Assembly (NCBI RefSeq): GCF_001544795.2
Contig: NZ_FCOI02000023.1
Coordinates: forward strand, 1-64,000
Direction of reading: 5' to 3'
DNA: 64,000 bases
Source: Caballeronia temeraria
Lineage (GTDB): Bacteria; Pseudomonadota; Gammaproteobacteria; Burkholderiales; Burkholderiaceae
Positions 34,812 through 43,957 of the stretch are shown here, piece after piece. Each line of letters starts with the position of its first letter. Positions within the stretch are counted from its first letter, which is position 1. Below the pieces are notes generated by a model. That model searched no databases. It saw nothing but the letters and a program-made list of their open reading frames with translations, and was not told the origin of the DNA. The position numbers and the translations under genes are program-made.

Positions 34812-35621
34812 TCAGACTCGCGCCGCCGCCGACGAGCGCCGGCTCACGACGACGATCATCACGAGGCACAAGGTCAGCGCCGTCAACATCGTGCTGATGG
34901 CGGCGATGGTCGGATCGATTTCATCGCGCAACGTGACGAACATGCGGCGCGTGAGCGTCTGATTGTTGCCGCCCGAAATGAACAATGCAACGACGGTTTC
35001 ATCGAGCGCCTGAATGAACACGAATACCGCACCTGAAATCACGCTCGCTTTAATCTGCGGCAGCGTCACCGCCATGAATGCACGAAAGCGATTCATACCG
35101 AGACTGCGCGCGACCATCTCCTGCGTGCGATCGAACGTGCGCAAATCTGCGCCGACGGAAATCAGCACATACGGCAAACCAAGCATCGTATCCGCGATGA
35201 TAAGACCGCCGAGCGTGTTCACATAACCCATCTGCGTAAAGACGAAGAACACGCCCACCGCGACGATGATGATCGGCACCATCAACGGCAGCATCAGCAA
35301 CGTGCGCATGTAACGCAAGGACCCGTGCGATCCATACTGAATGCCGTATGCCGCCGCGATGCCGAGCGGTGTCGCGATGAGCGCCGCGCACGTCGATGCT
35401 GCGAAGGTCGTTTTCGCCGCATCGATCCACGCCGGGTTGTCGAAGAATGCGTGATACCAGCGCAGCGAATAAGCAGGCGGCGGAAACGTGAGGAAGCGCG
35501 CGTCGGAGAAAGACAGCGGCACGACGATGACGACCGGAATCATCAGAAACGCGAGAATCAGCATCACCGACGCGCCGAGCGTCACGCGGCCAAAGGACAT
35601 CGTATTTCTCATTTGCATCAT
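34812..35621 (-). CDS. ABC transporter permease (PotC-like)
   Basis: A 269-residue inner-membrane permease with about six helices. The EAA-type loop motif near the middle (ARSLGMNRFRAFMAVTLPQIK) contacts the ATPase. The start overlaps the stop of the partner permease as ATGA. Forms a heterodimer with the product of 35618-36529, powered by the ATPase at 38628-39704; binding protein probably at 30595. Confidence 0.86.
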   Translation of the reverse strand: MMQMRNTMSFGRVTLGASVMLILAFLMIPVVIVVPLSFSDARFLTFPPPAYSLRWYHAFFDNPAWIDAAKTTFAASTCAALIATPLGIAAAYGIQYGSHGSLRYMRTLLMLPLMVPIIIVAVGVFFVFTQMGYVNTLGGLIIADTMLGLPYVLISVGADLRTFDRTQEMVARSLGMNRFRAFMAVTLPQIKASVISGAVFVFIQALDETVVALFISGGNNQTLTRRMFVTLRDEIDPTIAAISTMLTALTLCLVMIVVVSRRSSAAARV

Positions 35622-36529
35622 TTCGCTCCCAACGTCTTTTCGAGCGGAATCACGCGGCTCACGCCATAGAAGATCGCGAACACGCAGATCAGCAGCACCA
35701 CGCTCACCGAGCTTGCCGCGCCCCAACTGTTATAGATCTCGACGTTGCGGCTCACGATCATCGATACCATCATCGACTTGCCGCCGCCCATCAGTTCAGG
35801 CGTGATGTAAAAGCCGAGGCACAGCACGAAGACGAGCGTGACGCCCGCGAGCACTCCGCTCATCGAGAGCGGAAGAAACACACGCAAGAACACATGCACG
35901 GGCGAACCGCCGAGACTCGCGCCTGCCTGCGAGAGATTCGGCGGAATCTTTTGCATCGCGGAATAGAGCGGCAGCACCATGAACGGCAAGAGGATATGCA
36001 CCATCGCGATGATCGTGCCGAACTGGTTATAGGAAAGCTGCAACGGACGATCGATCAAACCCATGCCGAGCAGCGCCTTGTTGACGAGACCCGTACGCTG
36101 CAACAGCACGAGCCACGCATACGTGCGCACGAGCACGCTCGTCCAGAAAGGCAGAATCACCATGCCGAGCACGAGCGCGCTCCATCGCGGCGATATCGAC
36201 GCCGCGAAATAAGCGACCGGATAGCCGAGCAGCAGCGCAATGGCCGTCACGATGAAACTGAGCTTGAACGTCAGCAGAAACGTGTCGAGATATGCGCCGG
36301 TAAAGACGCGTTTGTAGTTCACGAGCGAGAACACGCCATCGTGATAGAACGACTGCCACGAGAGCCACGCGAGCGGCACCACGAGCAGCACGACGACCAC
36401 CAGCAGTGCAGGCGCCATCAACAGCAGCATCGTGCGGTCTTCGCGACGCTGATGGCGCACCGATGGATCGATGGTCGCGGATTGCATCACGGCGGTGTCC
36501 TGGAGAATCCGTTTGGCTGTGGTCATCAT
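35618..36529 (-). CDS. ABC transporter permease (PotB-like)
   Basis: A 303-residue permease with about six helices. A cytoplasmic N-terminus of roughly 30 residues, then LLLMAPALLVVVVLLVVPL, and an EAA loop (GASLGGSPVHVFLRVFLPLS). Start ATG overlaps the stop of the FAD oxidase as ATGA, so translation is coupled. First permease of the polyamine-type system. Confidence 0.86.
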   Translation of the reverse strand: MMTTAKRILQDTAVMQSATIDPSVRHQRREDRTMLLLMAPALLVVVVLLVVPLAWLSWQSFYHDGVFSLVNYKRVFTGAYLDTFLLTFKLSFIVTAIALLLGYPVAYFAASISPRWSALVLGMVILPFWTSVLVRTYAWLVLLQRTGLVNKALLGMGLIDRPLQLSYNQFGTIIAMVHILLPFMVLPLYSAMQKIPPNLSQAGASLGGSPVHVFLRVFLPLSMSGVLAGVTLVFVLCLGFYITPELMGGGKSMMVSMIVSRNVEIYNSWGAASSVSVVLLICVFAIFYGVSRVIPLEKTLGAK

Positions 36530-37839
36530 GCACCTACGGCGTCGAGAAACTGATACCACGCGGCGACGAGCCTCACGCCCGGCGCGCGCAACGCGTGAAA
36601 CGGCACGGGCCGCAGGCCATCTTGCGCGAGCAACGCAAGCTCCGGCTTTTCGCCCAATGCAAGCGCCGCGGCGTGCCGGCCGATCAGGCTCGCCATCGCG
36701 ACGCCCGCGCCGTTGTAGCCGAGACAGAACGTAGTCGCATCGTCGCTGCGGCCCACATGCGGCAATGCATTGAAGGTCATGCCGACATAACCCGACCAGC
36801 GATATTCCACCGCCACGTCTCGCAGTTGCGGAAAGAGCGAGACCATCGCGCGTTGCAGCGCATCGAAGCCGGTCGGCTCGCCTTCCTTGCCGAACGCATC
36901 GCGTCCGCCGAACAACATGCGGCCATCGACCTTGCGGAACCACTTCATCATGCGGCGCGTTTCGGTGTAGCTGCGCCGATGGATCATCAACTGCGCATCG
37001 ACTTCCGGCGATAGCGGCGCGGTCGCGATCATCGCGCTTCTGAAGGGCACGAGCTCGCGATGATACGAAGCCGTTGCATCGGTGAGATTCGAATACGCGT
37101 TGGTCGCGACGATGACCTGCTTCGCGCGCACCGTGCCACCGGGCGCTTTCAAGAGCACACGGCCGCCCCGTTCGCGCGACATGTCGATGACAGGCGTCGT
37201 CTCGTAGATCGGCACGCCGCGCGCCCTCAGACCGGCCGCGATACCGCGTACGTATTCGAGCGGCAGTATCGTGCCCGCATCCGCGCTCAACACGCCGCCG
37301 ACAAAGCCCTTCGAGCCCGTCTCATGTTCCACTTCGGCACGCGATAGCACGGTCATCGACGTATCGTCGAGCGTCGTGCGAACCCAGTCCGCTTCCGCGC
37401 ATATCGACGCGAGCGCGCGTTCCGTATGCGCGCAACGCAGGCTGCCCGTATGCTCGAATCGCGCGCGTTCGAGCTTGAATTCGTCGATGAACGCCTCAAC
37501 CGTGCGCACGCCATCATGCGCGAGCCGATGCATGCGCTTCGCGACATCGATGCCGTGCGTGCTCGCTATCGTCGGAAACGAGAGGCGAAACTTCGACGAC
37601 ACCACGCCGCCATTGCGCCCGCTCGCGCCCCAGCCGACAGGATTCGCATCGAGCACCGCGCATTCGACGCCGCGCTTTTGCAGCGCATAGGCGGCGCTCA
37701 AGCCCGAATACCCCGCGCCGATGATCGCCACGTCCACGGCGATATCGCGTGCGAGCGGCGCGCCCGTGCTCTGCGGCGCGGCCATCGCCCGCCACAGCGA
37801 GTCCGGTTGCGGGCGTGATGGTGTCGTCGGGGCGCGCAT
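36526..37839 (-). CDS. FAD-dependent amine oxidase (PuuB/DadA-like, DAO family)
   Basis: A 437-residue flavoprotein: GAGYSGLSAAYALQKRG binds FAD near residue 41, and GWGASGRNGGVV near 70 is the covalent/active-site-side motif shared with gamma-glutamylputrescine oxidase. The C-terminal GVAMASLIGRHAAAL helix is also shared. Oxidises a primary or secondary amine to an imine/aldehyde with release of ammonia or amine. It starts two bases after the HAD stop and overlaps the permease start, placing oxidation and uptake in one operon. A similar gene is at 49467-50747, beside the other HAD gene. Confidence 0.82.
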   Translation of the reverse strand: MRAPTTPSRPQPDSLWRAMAAPQSTGAPLARDIAVDVAIIGAGYSGLSAAYALQKRGVECAVLDANPVGWGASGRNGGVVSSKFRLSFPTIASTHGIDVAKRMHRLAHDGVRTVEAFIDEFKLERARFEHTGSLRCAHTERALASICAEADWVRTTLDDTSMTVLSRAEVEHETGSKGFVGGVLSADAGTILPLEYVRGIAAGLRARGVPIYETTPVIDMSRERGGRVLLKAPGGTVRAKQVIVATNAYSNLTDATASYHRELVPFRSAMIATAPLSPEVDAQLMIHRRSYTETRRMMKWFRKVDGRMLFGGRDAFGKEGEPTGFDALQRAMVSLFPQLRDVAVEYRWSGYVGMTFNALPHVGRSDDATTFCLGYNGAGVAMASLIGRHAAALALGEKPELALLAQDGLRPVPFHALRAPGVRLVAAWYQFLDAVGA

Positions 37840-37841
37840 CG

Positions 37842-38555
37842 TTATGCGGCGGCGCGCACTTCATCGTCGACGGCATCCGCGAGCGCGGCAAGCGTCGCGA
37901 ACTTCCACGTCGGCGCGGTCACGGTCTCGGGCACCGGCGTCGCGCCGAAGCCCTTCATGCCCTGACGGCGCTCGATCCAGCATGTCGAATAGCCGAGCTT
38001 CGTCGCGATGCCGATATCGTGATACTGGCTCTGCGCCGTATGCAGAATCTCCTCGAACTTGTAGCCGAATGCGGCTTGACGTCCACGGTTATAAGCGAAG
38101 AATTGCGGGTCCGGCTTGGCGACGCCGGTTTCATCGCAGCAGACGGTATCGTCGAACGGATCGCCGAGCGTGTGCGCATACGCCGACAACGCAACGCGAT
38201 CCGCATTAGTCATCGCGACGAGACGGAAGTGCTTGCGCAGACGCTTCAATGCGGCGACCGAATCTTCGAATGCGGGCCATTCGAGCACATCGCGTTGAAA
38301 TGCGGCGGCGGATTGCGCATCGTCGGGCAGGCCGAGTTGCTTCGCGAGATAGAGATACACGTTCGCCATCTCATGACTCGACCGGCCCGGATACTTCGCG
38401 CGTCCTTCCATGTATGGCTCGAAGATCTGGTCGTCAGTGAGGTCCTTCGCCTTCGGTCCGCCCAGACGGCGCACTGAATCGAGCACGCCCTTTTCGAAGT
38501 TGATCAGCGTGCCGACGACATCGAACGTCAGGACCTTGAAATCGGTGAGATTCAT
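37842..38555 (-). CDS. HAD-family hydrolase, haloacid dehalogenase type II group (copy 1)
   Basis: A 237-residue HAD protein. Motif I is FDVVGTL with the nucleophile Asp 12; the second Asp of phosphatases is absent (DxVGT), as in type II haloacid dehalogenases. Motif II is TNADR, motif III Lys in GVAKPDPQFF, motif IV ends QYHDIGIA. Members hydrolyse 2-haloacids, but many remain uncharacterised. Its close coupling to an amine oxidase and an ALDH repeats at 50770-51438, so here it may act on an amine-derived acid or phosphate instead. Gap to the ATPase gene upstream is 72 bases. Confidence 0.8.
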   Translation of the reverse strand: MNLTDFKVLTFDVVGTLINFEKGVLDSVRRLGGPKAKDLTDDQIFEPYMEGRAKYPGRSSHEMANVYLYLAKQLGLPDDAQSAAAFQRDVLEWPAFEDSVAALKRLRKHFRLVAMTNADRVALSAYAHTLGDPFDDTVCCDETGVAKPDPQFFAYNRGRQAAFGYKFEEILHTAQSQYHDIGIATKLGYSTCWIERRQGMKGFGATPVPETVTAPTWKFATLAALADAVDDEVRAAA

Positions 38556-38627
38556 TGCTTCATCCTTTACCGGTTGCGTAACTACGTTTGCAGTCGAAAT
38601 CGCCCGTGCACAGGCGGTGAAAAGAAA

Positions 38628-39704
38628 TCAGGCCGACACGACGATCGTGTCTTGCGGATCGAGCGCGACCGTCATCGACGCACCCGGCGCGGGAATGCGC
38701 TTGCGCGCCTCATGGCTGCCGGGTTGGCGAAGACTGATCGCGGTGCCGTCGGCGAGCGCGGCGAACACACGCAGGCTCTCGCCCTGATAAAGCACTTCGG
38801 TCACGCGGCACGACAGGCGGTTCGCATTCGCATGATGGTTCTCGCCGTCGATGACGAGCTTTTCCGTCTGCACCGCGAGCAGTAACTTTTCGCCGCGCGG
38901 CAAGGGATGCGCGGTGCGCAGGACCGTATCGCCGAGACGCACGGCATCGTCGCCGGCGCGCGTGACGTTGAGCATCGTCGCTTCGCCGATAAAGCTCGCG
39001 ACGAATGCATCGCAAGGACGATCGTATAAACGCTCGGGCGTGTCGATCTGCACGAGCCTGCCGTCCTTCAGCACGGCGACGCGATCGCTCATCGTGAGTG
39101 CTTCGCGTTGATCGTGCGTCACGTTGACGATGGTCGCGCCAAGCTGTCGATGCAGTCTGCGCAATTCGATCTGCATCGTCTCGCGCAATTGCTTGTCGAG
39201 CGCGGACAACGGCTCGTCCATCAGAATGAGTTGCGGTTGAAACACCATCGCGCGCGCGAGCGCCACGCGTTGCTTCTGTCCGCCGGAAAGCTGATGAATG
39301 CCGCGGCTTTCGTAGCCGTTTAGCTCGACCATCGCGAGTGCATCGGCGACACGTTTCGCCCATGTCGATTTCGGCTCGCGACGCGCGCGCAACGAAAACG
39401 CAACGTTTTCGCCCACCGTCATATGTGGAAAGAGCGCGTAGTTCTGGAACACGATGCCGATATCGCGCTTGTGCGGCGGCGCAAATGTAATGTCACGCTC
39501 GCCGACCCACACGCTTCCCGATGTGGGTTGCACGAAGCCGCCGAGAATGCCCAGCAGCGTCGTCTTGCCCGAACCCGAAGGCCCGAGCAGCGAGACGAAT
39601 TCGCCCGGCGCGATATCGAGCGACACGTCATCGAGCGCGGTCAGCGCGCCGTAGCGCTTGGTCGCTGACCTGATCGACACTCCGGTTTTAGCGCGTGCGT
39701 CCAT
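38628..39704 (-). CDS. ABC transporter ATP-binding protein (PotA-like)
   Basis: A 358-residue importer ATPase. Walker A GPSGSGKTT near 43, signature LSGGQKQR, Walker B LILMDEPLSALD, H-loop NVTHDQREAL, and a C-terminal TOBE-type regulatory domain from about 250. First gene of the - strand operon running to 33364. Its promoter and LysR-type site lie at 39742-39810. Partners are the permeases at 34812 and 35618. Confidence 0.9.
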   Translation of the reverse strand: MDARAKTGVSIRSATKRYGALTALDDVSLDIAPGEFVSLLGPSGSGKTTLLGILGGFVQPTSGSVWVGERDITFAPPHKRDIGIVFQNYALFPHMTVGENVAFSLRARREPKSTWAKRVADALAMVELNGYESRGIHQLSGGQKQRVALARAMVFQPQLILMDEPLSALDKQLRETMQIELRRLHRQLGATIVNVTHDQREALTMSDRVAVLKDGRLVQIDTPERLYDRPCDAFVASFIGEATMLNVTRAGDDAVRLGDTVLRTAHPLPRGEKLLLAVQTEKLVIDGENHHANANRLSCRVTEVLYQGESLRVFAALADGTAISLRQPGSHEARKRIPAPGASMTVALDPQDTIVVSA

Positions 39705-39741
39705 GTCGTTCGTCTCGTCGAAGAAGAGAGAGGTTGGGAAA

Positions 39742-39770
39742 ATACTAAGTCGCGATGTTTTTGACGGCAA
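39742..39770 (-). promoter_or_regulatory. promoter of the ATPase-HAD-oxidase-permease-ALDH operon
   Basis: On the - strand TTGCCG (39770-39765), a 17-base spacer and TAGTAT (39747-39742). The -35 overlaps the end of the LysR-type site with the same offset as in the promoter at 30469. Confidence 0.6.
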
Positions 39771-39810
39771 TTCCAAAATTGTTGGATCGGGCATAACATG
39801 AAGTCATGCC
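39767..39810 (-). promoter_or_regulatory. 44-bp LysR-type site, copy B (divergent promoter region)
   Basis: On the - strand it begins GGCATGACTTCATGTTATG and ends TCCAACAATTTTGGAATTGC. Two inverted repeats lie in it: GGCAT-N11-ATGCC and CAATT-N4-AATTG. It overlaps the LysR start codon at 39806, giving both autoregulation and control of the divergent operon. Matches copy A at 31 of 44 bases and copy C more weakly. Confidence 0.65.
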
Positions 39811-40777
39811 AAACCTTCGCAAGAAACTGCCGAGCGCCAATGCGCTCTTCGTGTTCGAGGCGGCCGCGCGCTGCGGTAATTTCACGCGCGCCGCGCAAGA
39901 GCTTTATGTCAGTCAGCCCGCCGTCAGCCGCATGCTCGCGCGCATGGAAGACCATATCGGCGTGCGGCTTTTCGAGCGCGTGCGCGGCGGTATCGAACTG
40001 ACGGAAAGCGGCGAGATTCTTTATCGCAAGATTTCCGAAGGCTTTAGCGGCATCGAAAGCGCGATCCGCGAAATCGAAGCGCGCGCGACAGGCATCGAAA
40101 CGGTCACGCTTTCGGTGTCCACTGGCTTCACGACGCACTGGCTCATGCCGCGCATGAGCCGTCTGAATCAGGCGTTTCCTTCCGTCGATTTGCGGTTTCA
40201 ATTGATATCCGGGCGTATCGGCGGGCCGCTCGTCGATGTCGATCTCGGCATGCGCTTTGTGCACGATGAAGAGATCGACGAACACGCGGTGCTCGTGATG
40301 CCCGAAACGCTCTTGCCGCTGTGCAATCCGCGCTATCACGAACTCGCGCAAGCGGACGCGGCGCGCGAGCATGGCGATACGGTCATCGTGATGGATGATG
40401 AAGAACGCGGCTGGCACGAGCGTTTTCATGCATTCGCTTCAAAGGAGCGTCATGCAGCGGGCATGTTGCGCTTCAACGATTACGCCATCGTCGTGCAGGC
40501 GGCATTGCTCGGACAAGGCGTCGCGCTTGGATGGCTGAACGTGACATCGCACTGGCTTGCGCAAGGTGCGCTCGTGCCGGCCGAAGAAGAACTGATCGTC
40601 ACGAGCCGGCGCTGCTGCCTGCTCACGCCGCCGAACAAGCCGATGCGGCCCATCGTCGCCAGCGTGCGTGAGTGGATCATTCAGGAAGCGTTAAGCGACA
40701 TGCGCACTGTCGAAAGCAAATACCCGCGGCTGGGATTGCGCGACGCGCTTCAACAAACCGGCGTCGGGCTTGGCTGA
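39806..40777 (+). CDS. LysR-family regulator (GcvA-like) of the amine transport/oxidation operon
   Basis: A 323-residue LysR protein with the GcvA-type start KLPSANALFVFEAAARCGNF and recognition helix VSQPAVSRMLARMED; the effector domain has VSTGFTTHWLMPRM. Divergent from the ATPase operon and probably binds copies A and B of the 44-bp site. Its paralogue at 57945 has a related site in the same position. The last 87 bases overlap tail-to-tail with the AraC gene on the other strand. Confidence 0.87.
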   Translation: MPNLRKKLPSANALFVFEAAARCGNFTRAAQELYVSQPAVSRMLARMEDHIGVRLFERVRGGIELTESGEILYRKISEGFSGIESAIREIEARATGIETVTLSVSTGFTTHWLMPRMSRLNQAFPSVDLRFQLISGRIGGPLVDVDLGMRFVHDEEIDEHAVLVMPETLLPLCNPRYHELAQADAAREHGDTVIVMDDEERGWHERFHAFASKERHAAGMLRFNDYAIVVQAALLGQGVALGWLNVTSHWLAQGALVPAEEELIVTSRRCCLLTPPNKPMRPIVASVREWIIQEALSDMRTVESKYPRLGLRDALQQTGVGLG

Positions 40778-41107
40778 ACGCGCCTTTCTGCGCGCCCGCT
40801 CGACGAAAGCGCTCGGCGTCATGCCGCAAAAGCGCTTGAAATGCCGCGCCAGATGACTCTGATCGAAGAAACCCACTTCCGTCGCGACGACCGATCCCGG
40901 CACGCCTGCAAGCAACAAGGTCTGCGCGCGCCGCACGCGCAACTCGCACAAGTACTTGTACGGCGAAAGCCCGAATTGCTCGCGAAATACAGTCGCGAAA
41001 CGCGACACGCTCAACGCCGACAGATCCGCGAGTTGCGCAAGGCTCACGGTCTTGTCGAAATTGGCTTCGATATAGGCGCGCGCGTCGACCAGATTGGCTT
41101 GGCTCAT
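40691..41107 (-). CDS. small AraC-family regulator (DNA-binding domain only)
   Basis: A 138-residue protein consisting of little more than the double-HTH AraC domain: VSLAQLADLSALSVSRFATVF, split here at the turn (VSLAQLADLSALSV then SRFATVFREQFG), and EVGFFDQSHLARHFKRFCGM. It lacks the usual N-terminal sensing domain. The start overlaps the stop of the FAD dehydrogenase subunit as ATGA, so it is translated as the last gene of that long operon. The last 87 bases overlap the end of the convergent LysR gene. May act as a stand-alone activator or require a partner. Confidence 0.8.
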   Translation of the reverse strand: MSQANLVDARAYIEANFDKTVSLAQLADLSALSVSRFATVFREQFGLSPYKYLCELRVRRAQTLLLAGVPGSVVATEVGFFDQSHLARHFKRFCGMTPSAFVERARRKARSAKPDAGLLKRVAQSQPRVFAFDSAHVA

Positions 41108-42273
41108 GGCGAAGTCTCGGATGTGATGGATTCGGCGTGCGTCGACGAAGCGCGCTGAAATCGTCTGATGGAAAACGATGAGAGATCGATCGGCGTGCTG
41201 CCCGTATCGAGCAATTCGGCGAGCGTTTCGCCCACGCCCGGTCCGATCTGAAAGCCCGATCCGCTGAAGCCGAACGCATAGAAAAGACCATCGGCTTTCG
41301 AGCTTGGGCCGATCACCGGCTCAGAATCCGGCAGATAACTTTCCACGCCGCTCCATACGCGAATCACATGCAGCGGGCGCATGGCGGGCACCATGCGGCA
41401 GAACTGCGCCATCTGCGCGACGGTGTTCTCCGGCAAAACCGATGCGCGCCGCGTGCCTGCATCGGCGGGACCGGGCGGGCCGCCGCCGAGCACGATATTG
41501 CCGCGCTCCACTTGCCGGAAATAGACGCTTTCTTCCTTGATCGACGTGTACACGCCCATCGAGTATTTGAAGACGTAAGGCACGGGTTCCGTGACGGCCA
41601 TTTGCGGGCCGCGCGCGACGAGCGGCACGGGTTCGCCGAATTGCGTCGATAGCGTATCGGCCCACGCACCCGCGCAAATCAGCACTTGCTCCGCGCGATA
41701 AACATCGCCCGTTGCGGTCTCCACGCGAAAGCCGCCCGCTTCCTTTTCGACACGCACGACTTCCGTGTTCTCGACGATGCCTGCACCGAGCCGCGCCGCC
41801 GCACGTCCGAACGCGGGCGCGGCGAGACGCGGATTCGCGTGGCCATCGAGCGGCGAAATCGATGCAGCGAGCACGTCGCGGCCGAGGAAAGGAAAGCGCT
41901 TGTACATGGCCGCGCCTTCGAGCACTTCGAGATCGAGACCGTAGGCGCGCGCATCGGCTGCATAGCGATGAAAGTACTCCGCGTCATGCGCGTGATAGCA
42001 CACGCGCGTATGTCCCGATGGCAGGAACTCGACATCCTCGCCGAGCAATTCGCGCGAACGCCGCCACGTTTGCAGCGCGCGATTCGACATCGCGAGTTGT
42101 TCGAGCGCGCGGCCTTGCCGACGCACGCCGCCGAAGTTCACGCCGCTCGCTTGCTGTCCCGTGAGGCCCCGTTCAAGCAGAATCACCGAACGCTTGCGGC
42201 GACGCAAGAAGAAAGCGGTCGTCGTGCCGACGATACCGCCGCCGATCACGATCACATCGGCGCGCTTGCTCAT
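41104..42273 (-). CDS. FAD-dependent imino acid dehydrogenase, beta subunit (HcnC/OoxB-like)
   Basis: A 389-residue DAO-fold flavoprotein with VIGGGIVGTTTAFFLRRR at the N-terminus, GVNFGGVRRQGRALEQ near 45 and the C-terminal FSGSGFQIGPGVGE that contacts FAD. It forms the catalytic subunit of heterotrimeric dehydrogenases such as opine oxidase, D-hydroxyproline dehydrogenase and hydrogen-cyanide synthase. Start overlaps the alpha-subunit stop as ATGA. Oxidises the C-N bond of a secondary or cyclic amino acid. Confidence 0.82.
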   Translation of the reverse strand: MSKRADVIVIGGGIVGTTTAFFLRRRKRSVILLERGLTGQQASGVNFGGVRRQGRALEQLAMSNRALQTWRRSRELLGEDVEFLPSGHTRVCYHAHDAEYFHRYAADARAYGLDLEVLEGAAMYKRFPFLGRDVLAASISPLDGHANPRLAAPAFGRAAARLGAGIVENTEVVRVEKEAGGFRVETATGDVYRAEQVLICAGAWADTLSTQFGEPVPLVARGPQMAVTEPVPYVFKYSMGVYTSIKEESVYFRQVERGNIVLGGGPPGPADAGTRRASVLPENTVAQMAQFCRMVPAMRPLHVIRVWSGVESYLPDSEPVIGPSSKADGLFYAFGFSGSGFQIGPGVGETLAELLDTGSTPIDLSSFSIRRFQRASSTHAESITSETSP

Positions 42274-43658
42274 TCGCTCGTCTCCATGTCCTTGTTCGGC
42301 GCGAGCGCCATCGGCAGAGGTTTGACCGGCGCCTGGCCGCGCAAACGGCCGACAGCTTCGAGCGGCACGCGTGCTTCGGCCGCGATGACTTCCGCGCCCG
42401 CATGCGCGCAGAAGCGGCCCTGGCATCGACCCATGCCGACGCGCGAGAAGGCCTTCGCGCGGTTCGCTTCCTGCGCGCCCATATCGTTGACGACGCGGCG
42501 CAACTCGCCCGCCGTGATCGATTCGCATCGGCACACGATGGTGTCATCCGGCAATGCAGCGGCGAATCGTGCGGGCCACGGAAACGCGGCGCGCAAGCCA
42601 GCAGCGAAGCGCGTGAAGCGCGACAGTTGCATGCGCAGCTTGCTGGCTTCGTCCTCGTTGCGCGTCATGCCGATGTCTTTCAACACCGCTAACGCCGCGA
42701 GACGTCCCGCGCTCTCCGCTGCATCGGCACCGCGCACGCGCGCACCATCGCCTGCGAGATAGACACCCTTCACGTTGCTGCGGCCGTCTTCATCGGTGAT
42801 CGGAAGCCATTGCTGCAACGCCTGATCGAAGCGGAATTCGCAGCCCGCGAGATCGGCGAGTTGAGTCTCGGAACGCAAGTGATAGCCGAGCGCGACGGCA
42901 TCGCACTTCACGTCGAGCATCGCACCATCGGCCTGCCTCACGCGCACGCCTAGCACGCCACGCTCCGGCGTTCCTCGAATTTCCACCGGCGTGATGCCGC
43001 GATGAACCGACACGCGCGCGTCCTTCAACACACGCATCAACGCGATGCCCTTCTTCAACGTCGATGGAATCGCGAGCAATTGCGGCAACGCGCGCACGCG
43101 TTGCGCGAACGTCGATGTATCGAGCACGGCGGCGACCGTCGCACCCGCCTTCACGTATTGCGCCGCGACGAGATAGAGCAACGGCCCTGTGCCCATCATC
43201 ACGACGCGCGAGCCGATCGCGCAGCCCTGCGATTTCAGCGCGACCTGCGCACCGCCCAGGCTATACGCGCCTGCGTGATGCCAGCCGGGAACAGGCATCA
43301 GGCGATCGGTCGCGCCGCTGCAAATGATGAGCGCATCGAACGCGAGCCTGCGATGACGCGCGCCACTCATGGTATGCAACGCATTCGCTTCGATGTTCCA
43401 CACGAGCGTATCGGGCATGTAGTCGATCTTCGGGCGCAGCGCATCGAACGCTTCGTGCAACGCGTGCGCGCGTGGCGCTTCGGTGCCGTACAAGGTCTCG
43501 TATGTGCGCGTGAATCCTTCTGGCTGACGACGATAAATCTGCCCGCCATCGCGCCTGCCTTCATCGATGACGATGGGGCGCAGGCCCGCTTCGACGAGCG
43601 CCTGCGCCGCGCGCACGCCCGCCGGTCCCGCGCCGATCACGATCACAGTCGCGGCCAT
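42270..43658 (-). CDS. FAD/NAD-binding dehydrogenase alpha subunit with BFD-like iron-sulphur domain
   Basis: A 462-residue subunit: VIVIGAGPAGVRAAQAL binds FAD, a second dinucleotide motif VVMMGTGPLLYLVA follows, and the C-terminus carries a BFD-type [2Fe-2S] domain with CRCESIT and GMGRCQGRFC. This layout is that of OoxA/NoxA, HcnB and hydroxyproline dehydrogenase alpha subunits, which pass electrons from the beta subunit. Overlaps the small ferredoxin-like gene by 16 bases. Confidence 0.85.
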   Translation of the reverse strand: MAATVIVIGAGPAGVRAAQALVEAGLRPIVIDEGRRDGGQIYRRQPEGFTRTYETLYGTEAPRAHALHEAFDALRPKIDYMPDTLVWNIEANALHTMSGARHRRLAFDALIICSGATDRLMPVPGWHHAGAYSLGGAQVALKSQGCAIGSRVVMMGTGPLLYLVAAQYVKAGATVAAVLDTSTFAQRVRALPQLLAIPSTLKKGIALMRVLKDARVSVHRGITPVEIRGTPERGVLGVRVRQADGAMLDVKCDAVALGYHLRSETQLADLAGCEFRFDQALQQWLPITDEDGRSNVKGVYLAGDGARVRGADAAESAGRLAALAVLKDIGMTRNEDEASKLRMQLSRFTRFAAGLRAAFPWPARFAAALPDDTIVCRCESITAGELRRVVNDMGAQEANRAKAFSRVGMGRCQGRFCAHAGAEVIAAEARVPLEAVGRLRGQAPVKPLPMALAPNKDMETSE

Positions 43659-43957
43659 ACGCCCTCCTGTGCTTGCGCGAGACGCGTGATGATCGACATG
43701 CCTTCGGCCGCCGGTGTCGTGCATGCGCGCACACGCTCGCCGTCCGCGGTCCACACCCAGCAGTCCTGGCATGCACCCATCACGCAGAAGCCCGCGCGCC
43801 GGCCATCGCCGAACTCGGAATCGCGCAAGGCTTCCTGCGATGTGAGCAACGCGACCATCAGCGTGTCGCCTTCGGATGCAAGCGCGCGCCTTCCGTCGAT
43901 GACGATTTCGAACGTCCTGCGCCCGTGCTCCGCGACTCTCACGAAACGTCCGCTCAT
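43643..43957 (-). CDS. (2Fe-2S)-binding subunit of the dehydrogenase (HcnA-like)
   Basis: A 104-residue ferredoxin-like subunit. Four Cys are placed as in plant-type clusters: GFCVMGACQDCWV (C-x4-C-x2-C) and RACTTP. Completes the heterotrimer with the two FAD subunits and probably delivers electrons to a quinone or ubiquinone-linked acceptor. Its ATG overlaps the ATPase stop as ATGA, joining the enzyme to the Dpp-type transporter. Confidence 0.85.
   Translation of the reverse strand: MSGRFVRVAEHGRRTFEIVIDGRRALASEGDTLMVALLTSQEALRDSEFGDGRRAGFCVMGACQDCWVWTADGERVRACTTPAAEGMSIITRLAQAQEGVWPRL

Noticed and set aside
41104..43957. Hydrogen-cyanide synthase (HcnABC)
   Set aside because: The subunit types match, but the fusion to a Dpp importer operon and the surrounding amine genes fit an opine or imino acid dehydrogenase better; not excluded by sequence alone.
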